Below, one piece after another: positions 8,310 through 16,234 of a DNA stretch of 64,000 nucleotides (position 1 is its first letter; every line of letters starts with the position of its first letter). The notes beneath the pieces are model-generated. The model ran no database searches, was not told the DNA's origin, and saw nothing but the letters and a program-made list of their open reading frames with translations. The position numbers were made by a program, and so were the translations under genes. Origin of the DNA: Pyxidicoccus trucidator (GTDB lineage Bacteria; Myxococcota; Myxococcia; Myxococcales; Myxococcaceae); NCBI RefSeq assembly GCF_010894435.1, contig NZ_JAAIXZ010000012.1:310001-374000 (forward strand), given 5' to 3'.

Positions 8310-9068
8310 ATGAGACACGGCCCCCTCTCCAGGAGCCGGTGTTTGATACTTCGACGTCCTGCTGGCACGCGAGGCGCTGTCGTCGCCTGCGCGCTCCTCT
8401 CCTTGTTCTCTCCCTCCATCGCCGCCGCTGACGCCGAACCCAGGGGCGTGCGCACCAACACCGCGCGTCTGATGACGACGGACGCGGCGGAGGTCATCGA
8501 CGCGCCGGTGCTCGGCTTCCAGCGCACGGCAATCCCCCTTTTTGGAGGGCTCGCTGTCGACACCTCCCTGGTTGCGGACGCGATGCTCGCCCCCAACCTG
8601 GGGCTGCGCTGGGCGCTGGCCGCGGGCCCGCACCGCTTCGTGGTGGGCGCGCGCTACACGCACTTCGTGGGCGCCTCCGTCTACTCGGACAGGGTAGAGG
8701 CCGAGGAGCCCGCCATCCAGAGCTTCGAGCCGGAGCTGTCCGGCCCGTCCTTCTACGGCGTCTATGGGCTGGTGCTGGGCCCGCTGCTGGTGCAGGGCGA
8801 GGCGCGCTACGGCCACTACACCTCCGACTACCTCTCCTTCACGGGCTCAGCCGGACTCAACTTCTTCGGCAACTGGTCCGTGGTGGCCGAGGCCGGCGTG
8901 CGCGTGAAGGGAGGCAGTGCCTTCCGCGCCGCGGCCGGCCTCCGCTACGGAGGTGAGGGGCTCGGCTTCGGGCTCGGCGCCGCCTACGTGGACCTGAGCG
9001 ACCCGGCCCTCCCGGGCGAGAGCCTCCCCGTGCTTCCCGTCGTCGACCTCTCCTGGACCTTCCGATGA
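8310..9068 (+). CDS. Outer-membrane/periplasmic beta-rich protein of unknown function
   Basis: Starts at ATG 8310 with AGGA 11 bases upstream (252 residues); upstream open frame has no ribosome-binding site. A long signal peptide (hydrophobic core VVACALLSLFSPSIAAA) is followed by alternating hydrophobic/polar strands with Gly and aromatic residues (VVGARYTHFVGASVYS, FYGVYGLVLGPLLVQGEARY) and a terminal aromatic/Arg, as in small outer-membrane barrels. I do not recognise a named family. Its stop overlaps the start of the next lipoprotein gene (ATGA), so the two are probably made together. Confidence 0.75.
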   Translation: MRHGPLSRSRCLILRRPAGTRGAVVACALLSLFSPSIAAADAEPRGVRTNTARLMTTDAAEVIDAPVLGFQRTAIPLFGGLAVDTSLVADAMLAPNLGLRWALAAGPHRFVVGARYTHFVGASVYSDRVEAEEPAIQSFEPELSGPSFYGVYGLVLGPLLVQGEARYGHYTSDYLSFTGSAGLNFFGNWSVVAEAGVRVKGGSAFRAAAGLRYGGEGLGFGLGAAYVDLSDPALPGESLPVLPVVDLSWTFR

Positions 9069-9652
9069 TGACCCGAGCCCTCTTCGTCTCCTGCGTCCTG
9101 CTGCTGTCCGCGTGCTCGGCGGAGATTTCCGTCCAGACCGAGCCCTTCGACCAGGTGGTGCCCGTCACCTCCGTGCTCCAGCCCGTCTATGCCGAGGTGG
9201 CGCTGGATTTGCCGGAGGAGACGGTCAACACCCAGGACCTGGACATCATCGTCGAGCAGGTCGCCGCCACCCTCACGTTGGTGAACCCGTCGCCCACGCT
9301 GACACTGCGCACGTCCGCGCGGCTGTCCTTCACGGGCACCGCCACGCCGGAGGAGCCGGAGGTCTACACGGCGGTGAATCTGCCCGCCTACTACGACACG
9401 GCGGCGGAAATCCTCCCGGTGCGCGACTACCTGCCCAACAGCCGCACGGCGGTGCGCATCGACACACCCGCGCTGAAGGAGGTCATCGGCAAGCGGCGCG
9501 TCTGGTTCATCGTCAGCAACACGGTGGTGCGCAGCGGCATCGGCACGCCCCAATTGCCGGTGAACATCCGGCTCGAGGACATCGTCTTCCAGGCGCTCCT
9601 CACCAAGCCCTTCCCCGGGCTTGGCGGCGCGCTGGAGGTGGGCGGGCTGTAG
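9065..9652 (+). CDS. Hypothetical lipoprotein
   Basis: A 195-residue protein with a lipobox (LLLSAC, Cys at about residue 17). The mature part is beta-rich with no motif I recognise; the repeated hydrophobic/polar pattern (AATLTLVNPSPTLTLRTSAR) suggests a beta-sandwich. It overlaps the upstream barrel gene by 4 bp, so a complex at the outer membrane is a reasonable inference. It ends only 4 bp from the convergent archaemetzincin gene. Confidence 0.8.
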   Translation: MMTRALFVSCVLLLSACSAEISVQTEPFDQVVPVTSVLQPVYAEVALDLPEETVNTQDLDIIVEQVAATLTLVNPSPTLTLRTSARLSFTGTATPEEPEVYTAVNLPAYYDTAAEILPVRDYLPNSRTAVRIDTPALKEVIGKRRVWFIVSNTVVRSGIGTPQLPVNIRLEDIVFQALLTKPFPGLGGALEVGGL

Positions 9653-9656
9653 CGCT

Positions 9657-10340
9657 TCACCTGGGGCCGGGCGTGACGCGCTTCCCGGCCTCCACCTTCA
9701 TCCGCGCGCGGTCCTCCGGCGACAGCAGCCCGAGGCACCGCGCGCAGTAGTGGCCCGTGCTGCTGTCCGCGGAGCTGACGGCCTTGCCCTTCGCGTCCGA
9801 CATGACACAGCCCTCCGTCTCGCAGTGGTCGAAGCCCAGCGTGTGGCCGAACTCGTGGACGGCCAGGTCCTCCATCCGCCGCAGCAGCACCGCCTGCGTC
9901 TTGCTGTGCTTCCGGTAGATGCGCGTGGACAGCACGCAGGACTGACCACTCAGGCTGCCGAGCCCGGCGATGCCCCAGTCCGGGATGTCGTCCTTGGTGG
10001 TGGAGATCTCCGCCTCGGTGATGGCGACCACCTTCCAGGCACCCTTTGGCGGGTCCGCGTCGATGGCCTCCAGCAGCTTCTCCGCGCGCCAGCGGCGACG
10101 GGGCGCATACCAGGCCGCCTTCGGCAGCTCGCGTTGGGGCTCGAAGCGCACCTGCACGTGCAGCCGTTCCTGGAGCGCCTGTGCCACCCGGTCCAGGATG
10201 TCCTGGCTCACAGAGCCGAACGGGAGGATGGCCACCACCCGCTCGGGGGCAGGTGGCGGCTCCGCCCTGGCGGGCCGGGCCAGGAGCAACACGGAGAGGC
10301 ACAGCAGCGACACCGCGAGCCCGACGGAAGGAAAGCGCAT
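9657..10340 (-). CDS. Secreted archaemetzincin-type zinc metalloprotease
   Basis: A 227-residue protein starting at ATG 10340, with a clear signal peptide (LAVSLLCLSVLLLARPARA). The zinc site reads HEFGHTLGFDH, followed by the archaemetzincin cysteines: C, four residues later CVM, and about 18 residues on CARC. This matches the family pattern HExxHxxGxxx-C-x4-CxM...CxxC. The Met after the second Cys is the metzincin Met-turn. Family members are mostly archaeal or eukaryotic and usually cytosolic, so the export signal is notable. Substrates are unknown. Confidence 0.88.
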   Translation of the reverse strand: MRFPSVGLAVSLLCLSVLLLARPARAEPPPAPERVVAILPFGSVSQDILDRVAQALQERLHVQVRFEPQRELPKAAWYAPRRRWRAEKLLEAIDADPPKGAWKVVAITEAEISTTKDDIPDWGIAGLGSLSGQSCVLSTRIYRKHSKTQAVLLRRMEDLAVHEFGHTLGFDHCETEGCVMSDAKGKAVSSADSSTGHYCARCLGLLSPEDRARMKVEAGKRVTPGPR

Positions 10341-10400
10341 GGCCGCATGGTAGCCCTTCTTCCCGGGGGCCCGTGAGCAGTGGTCATATCGAACCGGTGC

Positions 10401-10426
10401 GGAGTGGCCATTGTCCAGACCACTCC
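10401..10426. promoter_or_regulatory. Possible operator upstream of the APC permease gene
   Basis: A perfect 7-bp inverted repeat, GGAGTGG (10401-10407) and CCACTCC (10420-10426), with a 12-bp centre that contains TTGTCC (10411-10416), a possible -35 element, about 46 bp before the permease start. No regulator gene is adjacent, so this is a weak call. Confidence 0.3.
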
Positions 10427-10461
10427 ACTGGGAAATACCTCTCCGGGAAAGAGAGGTCCGC

Positions 10462-11766
10462 ATGTCATCCAGCACCGCCACCGTGAACCACGGAAACATC
10501 AGCAGCGCCCAGGCCCGGCCCCAGGCCCTGCGCCGCACGCTGGGGCTGTGGCAGGGCGTCGCGCTCTACGTCGGCTCGGTGCTCGGGACGGGCGTGCTCG
10601 TCCTGCCCGCCATCGCCGCGGAGACGGCCGGCCCCGCGTCGGTGCTGGCGTGGCTGGGGCTGGTGCTCCTGTCCCTGCCGCTGGCGCTCACCTACGCCGC
10701 GCTCTCGCGCCAGCGCGCCGACGCGGCCGGGTTCTCGGATGCGATTGAGCGCGCCTTCGGTCCGCGCTGGGGCGCCGTCGCGGGCTGGCTCTTCCTCGCG
10801 CAGGTCCCCACGGGGACGGCGGTGGTGGCGCTGATTGCCGGCGAGTACGGCGCCAGCGTCCTCGGCGGCGGCCCGACGATGGCCGTCGTGCTCGGCACGG
10901 CGCTGGTGGTCTCCGCCTATGCGCTCAACTTCGTGGGCCTGCGCGTCAGCGCGACGGCGCAGCTGGTGACGCTGGTGGTGATTGTCGCCGGGCTCGCGCT
11001 GATTGTCGGGCGCGCGCTCCCGGAGGTGGAGGCCACCGCCTTCACCCCGTTCTTCTCGCGAGGCCCCGCGGCCGTGGGGCTCGCGTCGGTGCAGCTCTTC
11101 TGGGCTTTCGTCGGCTGGGAGGCCATCACCCCGCTCGCCCGCGAGTTCAAGGAGCCGCGCGACATCTGGCGGGCCAGCCTCCTGGCGGTGGGCATCGTCG
11201 CGCTCGTCTACCTCCCGCTGGCGATTGTCACCGTCGGCGTCCGGGCCCATGGGGGCGAGGCGGGAGCGCAGACGCCCCTCGTCCTGCTCGCGGCGAATGT
11301 CTTCGGGCCCAGCGCCTCGCGCGTGGTGGGCATCGCGGGACTGCTGCTCTCGTTCATCCCGGTGAATGCCTACGTCGCGGGCACCAGCCGCCTCGCCTTC
11401 GCGCTGGGCGAGCGACGCCAGCTTCCCGCCTGGCTTGGCGTCACGTCCGCGTCGGGCACGCCCCACCGGGCGCTCGTGGCGCTCTGTGCCGTCGCGCTGC
11501 TGGGCCTCGGGGTGACGCACTTCGCGAAGCTGCGCATCGCGGACCTGCTCCCCTTCTCGACGTCGTCGTTCCTCGCGACGTACGTCCTGTCCATGGCCGC
11601 CGCCGTCCGGCTGCTCCGCCCGCCGCTCTCGTATGCGGCCATCCTGTCGCTGCTGGCGTGCACGGTGGTGCTCTTCTTCGTGGGGACGTTCCTCGCGTGG
11701 GTGGGCGTCGTCTCCGTCTGCGCGCTCGCCTACCAGCACTTCGCCGCCCGGCGTCGGCCGAGCTGA
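10462..11766 (+). CDS. APC-family amino acid permease/exporter (YjeH-like)
   Basis: A 434-residue protein; ATG 10462 has GAGAGG 8 bases upstream. About twelve hydrophobic helices are visible. The first contains GVALYVGSVLGTGVLVLP, the glycine-rich break of APC superfamily helix 1 that binds substrate. FWAFVGWEAITPLAREFKEP is the helix 6-7 region typical of YjeH/amino-acid efflux members. The length fits that family (about 420). Likely an inner-membrane importer or exporter of amino acids; the substrate cannot be read. It is a single-gene unit, convergent with mtgA. Confidence 0.85.
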   Translation: MSSSTATVNHGNISSAQARPQALRRTLGLWQGVALYVGSVLGTGVLVLPAIAAETAGPASVLAWLGLVLLSLPLALTYAALSRQRADAAGFSDAIERAFGPRWGAVAGWLFLAQVPTGTAVVALIAGEYGASVLGGGPTMAVVLGTALVVSAYALNFVGLRVSATAQLVTLVVIVAGLALIVGRALPEVEATAFTPFFSRGPAAVGLASVQLFWAFVGWEAITPLAREFKEPRDIWRASLLAVGIVALVYLPLAIVTVGVRAHGGEAGAQTPLVLLAANVFGPSASRVVGIAGLLLSFIPVNAYVAGTSRLAFALGERRQLPAWLGVTSASGTPHRALVALCAVALLGLGVTHFAKLRIADLLPFSTSSFLATYVLSMAAAVRLLRPPLSYAAILSLLACTVVLFFVGTFLAWVGVVSVCALAYQHFAARRRPS

Positions 11767-11810
11767 GGCGGCGCCACTGTCCGGTGCCTCGAGGACGGAA
11801 CGACACGCTG

Positions 11811-11837
11811 GCGTCCGGTGCACGCGCGCCCGGACGC
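11811..11837. terminator. Possible hairpin terminator between convergent genes
   Basis: GCGTCCGG (11811-11818) pairs with CCGGACGC (11830-11837) around an 11-nt loop, between the convergent permease and mtgA genes. There is no T-tract on either side, so it may only assist Rho-dependent ending. Confidence 0.4.
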
Positions 11838-11841
11838 GGCC

Positions 11842-12780
11842 TCACCGCTCGTCTTCGTCGTCGTCCGCGCTGCCGCCCGCCGGCTTGCGCCCCAGCAGCC
11901 GGTCGATGTCCCCGCGCGCCTCGTCCGCCTGGGCGGCGGTGATGCGGTTGACTGACGCGAGCTGGTCCACAATCCAGTGCGCGCGCCGCCACAGCGCCCG
12001 CGAGCCGGAGGAGGGCGAGCGCTTGCGAGGCGCCGGCAGCATCGCGGCGAGGATGGCCCCCTGCGCCACCGTGAGCTGCGACGCGGACACGCCGAAGTGC
12101 TCGCGCGCGCCAGCCTCGATGCCGTAGACGCCCTGCCCCCACTCGACGACGTTGAGATACAGCGCGAGGATGCGCTTCTTGGTGAGCGATTCTTCGAGCC
12201 GGTGCGCCAGCACCAGCTCCTTCGCCTTGCGCAGCAGGCTGCGGTCCGTGGACAGCCAGAGGTTCTTCGCCAGCTGCTGGGTGATGGTGGAAGCGCCCCG
12301 GCCCAGGCGCCCCTTCTCCCACGCCTCCTCCATCGCCTTGCGGACCTCGGAGGAGTCCACGCCCTCGTGCACGTAGAAGCCGGCGTCCTCGGAGACGAGC
12401 ACCGCGGCCACCGCGTGCTTTGAGATGGCCGACAGCGCCACCCAGTGCTGGCGGCGGCGGGCCTTCTTCCCCGCCTCCCGGGCCTCCTCCGCGCGCTGCT
12501 CGATGAGCGCCGTCGTCTTCGGGTTCTCCTTCTCCAGCGCCCCGGCATCCGGCAGCGTGACGTACTCGTACACGCTGAAGGCGAGCAGCAGCCCCGCGAG
12601 CGCGAGCAGCACCTTCTTCCGCCGCGAGCCACGCCCCACGGGCGGAGCGGACCGGGACACGGGGGACGTGGGGGACGCGCTGGCGGAGGAAGCATTGCCA
12701 CGCACGACCCCCGTGGGCGCCGCGGGTGTGTGCTCAGGCTCCTGGGGCCCCGGAGCCGGCCGACCATCCGAAAGGGACAT
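11842..12780 (-). CDS. mtgA: Monofunctional biosynthetic peptidoglycan transglycosylase
   Basis: A 312-residue glycosyltransferase-51 protein. A Pro/Ser-rich cytosolic N-terminus and one membrane helix (VLLALAGLLLAFSVYEYV, about 57-74) precede the catalytic domain. The GT51 motifs are in order: EDAGFYVHEGV with the catalytic glutamate, GRGASTITQQLAKNLWL, RKAKELVLAHRLE, KKRILALYLNVVEWG and GVYGIEAGAREHFG. It polymerises lipid II into glycan strands at the inner membrane and has no transpeptidase domain. An acidic tail (SADDDEDER) ends the protein. The insert between membrane helix and domain is longer than in E. coli MtgA. Confidence 0.93.
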   Translation of the reverse strand: MSLSDGRPAPGPQEPEHTPAAPTGVVRGNASSASASPTSPVSRSAPPVGRGSRRKKVLLALAGLLLAFSVYEYVTLPDAGALEKENPKTTALIEQRAEEAREAGKKARRRQHWVALSAISKHAVAAVLVSEDAGFYVHEGVDSSEVRKAMEEAWEKGRLGRGASTITQQLAKNLWLSTDRSLLRKAKELVLAHRLEESLTKKRILALYLNVVEWGQGVYGIEAGAREHFGVSASQLTVAQGAILAAMLPAPRKRSPSSGSRALWRRAHWIVDQLASVNRITAAQADEARGDIDRLLGRKPAGGSADDDEDER

Positions 12781-12926
12781 CAGGCCGGTGCATAGCGCCT
12801 CCCGCGCCGGACGTCACGCCCGGGCCCGGAGGTCCGGACTCGGAGCTCCCGCCGTCCGCTGCGCCAGGAGGGCAGCAGCGTTCAAGCGCCGCTCGTCTGC
12901 CCCCCGTGCAGGCAGGGGCTCTGGAG

Positions 12927-13592
12927 CTACCGGCGCTTCGACGATGCGAGCCGCGTGGGGGTGCTCTTCCAGCTCTCGTCCACGGAAGCAAAGCCCGCCA
13001 CCAGCTCTCCCGCCAGATAGCCCCGGTTGCGCTTGTCCTTGCGGCGCAGCCAGTCGTTGAGGACGCGGCCCTTCTCGTCCTTCCGCGCGTCGGGACGCGC
13101 CAGGTTGAACCGACCGCGCTTCACCTGGCCGCTGGCCTTGTGGACGAAAGTCACAGTGCCGTCGTCGCCCACGCGCTCGACGACGCCGATATGCGTGAGG
13201 CCGTCGTTGAGCTTCCCGTCCTTGTTCCGGTCATGCGTGTCCCGGAAGAACACCATGTCCCCCGGCCGGGGCGTCTCGCGCAGCGTGCCCAGGCCCGAGG
13301 CCTTCCGGTAGATGGCCTTCACGCCGTTCTCCCCGGGAAGGGTCCGCTCCGGCATCAGGCTCAGCCCGGGCTTGCGGTAGGCCAGCTGCGTGAACCCCGA
13401 GCAGTCATCGTTCACCGTCGTGCTCACCGTCGTCAGTGAGCGCAGCCCCACCCAGGCCTTCGCGCGCCATACGGCCCGCTCCGCCAGCGTGACGGTGGCC
13501 TGACGCTTCGGCGCGCGCTTCCGCACCGCCTCCGCCTCACCGCCCCACAGCAGCATCCCCACCACCGCCCCCAGCCACACTCCACGATGCAT
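12927..13592 (-). CDS. Secreted NlpC/P60-CHAP type cysteine hydrolase
   Basis: A 221-residue protein with a signal peptide (residues 1-22). DDCSGFTQLAYRK carries the nucleophile Cys, GDMVFFRD and THIGVVERVG carry the His, in the order of NlpC/P60 and CHAP peptidoglycan amidase/endopeptidase folds. Between them, DRNKDGKLNDG looks like a calcium-binding EF-hand loop. It may trim cell-wall cross-links during growth or predation. The gene stands alone, between mtgA and the histidine kinase, all on the same strand but with gaps of 146 and 197 bp in which I see no other gene. Confidence 0.85.
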   Translation of the reverse strand: MHRGVWLGAVVGMLLWGGEAEAVRKRAPKRQATVTLAERAVWRAKAWVGLRSLTTVSTTVNDDCSGFTQLAYRKPGLSLMPERTLPGENGVKAIYRKASGLGTLRETPRPGDMVFFRDTHDRNKDGKLNDGLTHIGVVERVGDDGTVTFVHKASGQVKRGRFNLARPDARKDEKGRVLNDWLRRKDKRNRGYLAGELVAGFASVDESWKSTPTRLASSKRR

Positions 13593-13789
13593 GTCCCCGC
13601 GTCAGAGCAACGCGCGTGCCGCGCCTGTATGGCCGCTCGGGCGTCAGGCGGTGGACACCCCCATGGGACGCGAGGGTACCCGGTGTGGGAAGGGGATTGC
13701 CCACCCGGGACGGCGGGAGGACCGTGGGTGGAACCCTCCGGCGCCAGTGGAAGCACGCAGCTCCCGCAAGGCTCCCGGGCGGGCGGAGC

Positions 13790-15826
13790 TCAGGCGCCGG
13801 GCTGGGGCTGCGCCGACACGTGCTGGAGTGCCGGCCGCACGTGGACCGGCAGCTCCACCACGAAGGTGGCGCCCGCACCCTCCTCGCTCGTGACGTGGAT
13901 GGTGCCCCCGTGCGCCTCCACGATTTGCCGGGTGAGGAACAGTCCCAACCCCAGACCTCCGTACTGGTGCACCGGCACGGCGCGCTCGAAGCGCACGAAG
14001 ATGCGCCGCAGCGCCTCGGGCGGAATGCCGATGCCGTGGTCCGTCACCGTGAGCCGGGCGCGGCCTTCCACCTGCGTCAGGTCCACGTCCACCGGGGCGC
14101 CGATGCCGAACTTGATGGCGTTGCCCAGCAGGTGGCTGAGCGCCTGCTCCATCCGCCCCCGGTCCAGCCACCCCGAGATGTGGAAGGACTCCCGGCGCAG
14201 CCGCAGCTCGCAGCCGGAGCGCGCCGCCTCGTCCGCGAAGCGCTCCACGCACTCCTCCACCAGCGCGGTGAGGTCCACCTCCTCGCGCCGCAGCTCCAGG
14301 GTGCCGGTGTTGACGCGGCCCACGTCCAGCACGCTCTCCACCAGCCCCGTCAGCCGCGCCACCTGCCGCGAGATGAAGCCCAGTCGCTCCAGCGCGGCCT
14401 CGCGCTCGCCCGAGCGGCGAAGCTGCCCCATCAGGCTCTGCACGCGCAGGGTGAGCGTGGCCAGCGGGGTGCGCAGCTCGTGCGCCGCCACGGCGATGAA
14501 CTCGTCCCGTGCGCGGATGGCCTCGTGCGCCTCGCCCAGCAGGCGCGCGTTCTCCATCGACAGCTCGCACCGGCGCGCGAGGTCCTCCGCCAGCAGCACG
14601 TCGCGCCGGCCCAGCGGGCGGGTCTCCTCGTCCGCCACCATCGCGAGCGCCCCCACCCCCCTCCCGCGCAGCCACAGCGGCACCAGGACCCCCGAGCCGT
14701 TCCGGTTCCTCCAGTGCCACGGCTCTCGCGGCAGCGGAGGCAGCTGCCCGCGCAGCCCGACCTCGCGCGCGGGTGTCCACCCCGCCGACGCCACCCGCCG
14801 CACCATGCCCTGGTCGTCCACCCTCCAGATGGCGGCGCCCGCGCAGAGGTCCGGGACGAGGAGCCGCACCACCTGCGGCAGCGTGGCGTCCCAGTCCGAA
14901 GACCGGGCCAGCACCGCGCCCGCCTCGGCCAGCACGCGCTGGCCCACCTCCGCCCGGCGCCTCCCGGCCACCACCGCCGCCAGCGTGAGCGCCGTCAGAC
15001 TGAGCACGGCCAGGAAGACCTGCACGGAGAGCACCCGCTCCGCCACCGACATGGGCAGCATGCCGAAGGGGCCACAGCCCTCCGCGGTGAAGCCCACCGC
15101 CAGCGTCCCCATCACCACCGACGCGCTCGACGCGCCCCGCGGCCCCTGGCGCAGCGCCGCGGCGATGACGAGCGGAAAGGCCGCGTAGGGCAGCGTCGCG
15201 AGGAGCCCCAGCGGCGCCGTGCCGGGGCGACTGAAGATGAAGGTGGTGACGCCGGCCACCAGCGCCAGCAGCACCCACGTCTCCGCCAGGCGACTCGGGC
15301 CCGGGGGCTGGCGCGCCACGGGCCACCACGTCAGCAGCACCGGCGCCAGCAGCACGGTGCCCAGCATGTCGCTGAGCCACCAGGCCCGCCACTCGGCCCA
15401 GAACGGCAGCGTGCTGCCCCACAGCGCAGTGCCCACCGCCCCCAGCGTGGCGCTCGGCACCGAGCCCACTCCCGCCCCCAGCACCAGCAACCCGGCCACG
15501 TCCCGCACCCGCCGGAACAGCACCGGCCCGCCAATGAAGCGCCGCATCAGCACCGCGCCCAGCAGGGTGCGCAGCACGTTGCCCAGTCCCCAGGCCAACG
15601 CCGCGTGCACCGGTATCCCCCGCGCCACCACCGTCCCGACCTCCGCCACGAAGATGGCGGCCAGCAGGGCCGGCCACATCCGCACCGGGGAGCGGAGCAC
15701 GAAGGCCAGGCTCAGCCCCGCGGGCAGCCACAGCAGCGCGCTGTTGAAGGGGGCAAACACGAAGTGCAGGCTGATGAACTTCAGCGCCACGAAGCAGACT
15801 GCGAGCAACATGGCGCGTCGTGCCAT
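13790..15826 (-). CDS. MASE1-domain sensor histidine kinase
   Basis: A 678-residue protein from ATG 15826 (a GTG at 15829 is an alternative). About eight hydrophobic helices over residues 1-290 form a MASE1-type membrane sensor (LWLPAGLSLAFVLR is typical). A GAF-like segment (about 300-430) follows. The kinase core has the phospho-acceptor His box VAAHELRTPLATLTLRVQ, the N box LSHLLGNAIKFG, G1 DHGIGIP, F box IFVRFERA and G2 GGLGLGLFLTRQI. No receiver domain and no adjacent response-regulator gene, so it is an orphan kinase of unknown signal. Confidence 0.93.
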   Translation of the reverse strand: MARRAMLLAVCFVALKFISLHFVFAPFNSALLWLPAGLSLAFVLRSPVRMWPALLAAIFVAEVGTVVARGIPVHAALAWGLGNVLRTLLGAVLMRRFIGGPVLFRRVRDVAGLLVLGAGVGSVPSATLGAVGTALWGSTLPFWAEWRAWWLSDMLGTVLLAPVLLTWWPVARQPPGPSRLAETWVLLALVAGVTTFIFSRPGTAPLGLLATLPYAAFPLVIAAALRQGPRGASSASVVMGTLAVGFTAEGCGPFGMLPMSVAERVLSVQVFLAVLSLTALTLAAVVAGRRRAEVGQRVLAEAGAVLARSSDWDATLPQVVRLLVPDLCAGAAIWRVDDQGMVRRVASAGWTPAREVGLRGQLPPLPREPWHWRNRNGSGVLVPLWLRGRGVGALAMVADEETRPLGRRDVLLAEDLARRCELSMENARLLGEAHEAIRARDEFIAVAAHELRTPLATLTLRVQSLMGQLRRSGEREAALERLGFISRQVARLTGLVESVLDVGRVNTGTLELRREEVDLTALVEECVERFADEAARSGCELRLRRESFHISGWLDRGRMEQALSHLLGNAIKFGIGAPVDVDLTQVEGRARLTVTDHGIGIPPEALRRIFVRFERAVPVHQYGGLGLGLFLTRQIVEAHGGTIHVTSEEGAGATFVVELPVHVRPALQHVSAQPQPGA

Positions 15827-15983
15827 CACAACCCCCAGCGGAAGGTAAGCAGCACGGGGGTGCCCGGCCGGGTGCTAGGAAGGGCGAGGGCACGAGAGAG
15901 CGCACGTCCGGCTTCGGGCCCCACCCCACCCGCCAGGTGGGGAGCAACGGAGTCCCCGCCCGGATGCTCCCGCCCCTGGACGT

Positions 15984-16171
15984 GAGCTGCACGGCCTCTA
16001 CACCCTGACGCCGGGCCGCCGCCCCCACATCACCTCGACTTCATGCTCCTGGAGCTGTCCCACTCCTTCCACACGGAGGGCTTCTTCAAGCGCGAGTCCA
16101 GCCTCTTCCACCAGCTCGTCCCACGCCCGACCACCTCCGCTCCCCGCCGCCCCCGGGCTTCAAGGGTGTGA
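15984..16171 (+). pseudogene. Possible decayed coding remnant in a 400-bp gap
   Basis: Between the kinase start (15826) and the aminopeptidase start (16235) I find no intact gene. On the + strand, codons with strong G/C third positions read ELHGLYTLTPGRRPH (15984-16028). After a change of frame near 16028-16037 they continue HLDFMLLELSHSFHTEGFF... to a TGA at 16169-16171. Two adjacent frames with coding-like codon use suggest a frameshifted gene tail. I do not recognise the product, and chance in high-GC DNA is possible. Confidence 0.25.
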
Positions 16172-16234
16172 CGGCGGACACCCTTCACATAAGTCCAGGC
16201 ACGGAGCGGCCCGGACGCTACATTCCACCTCCCT

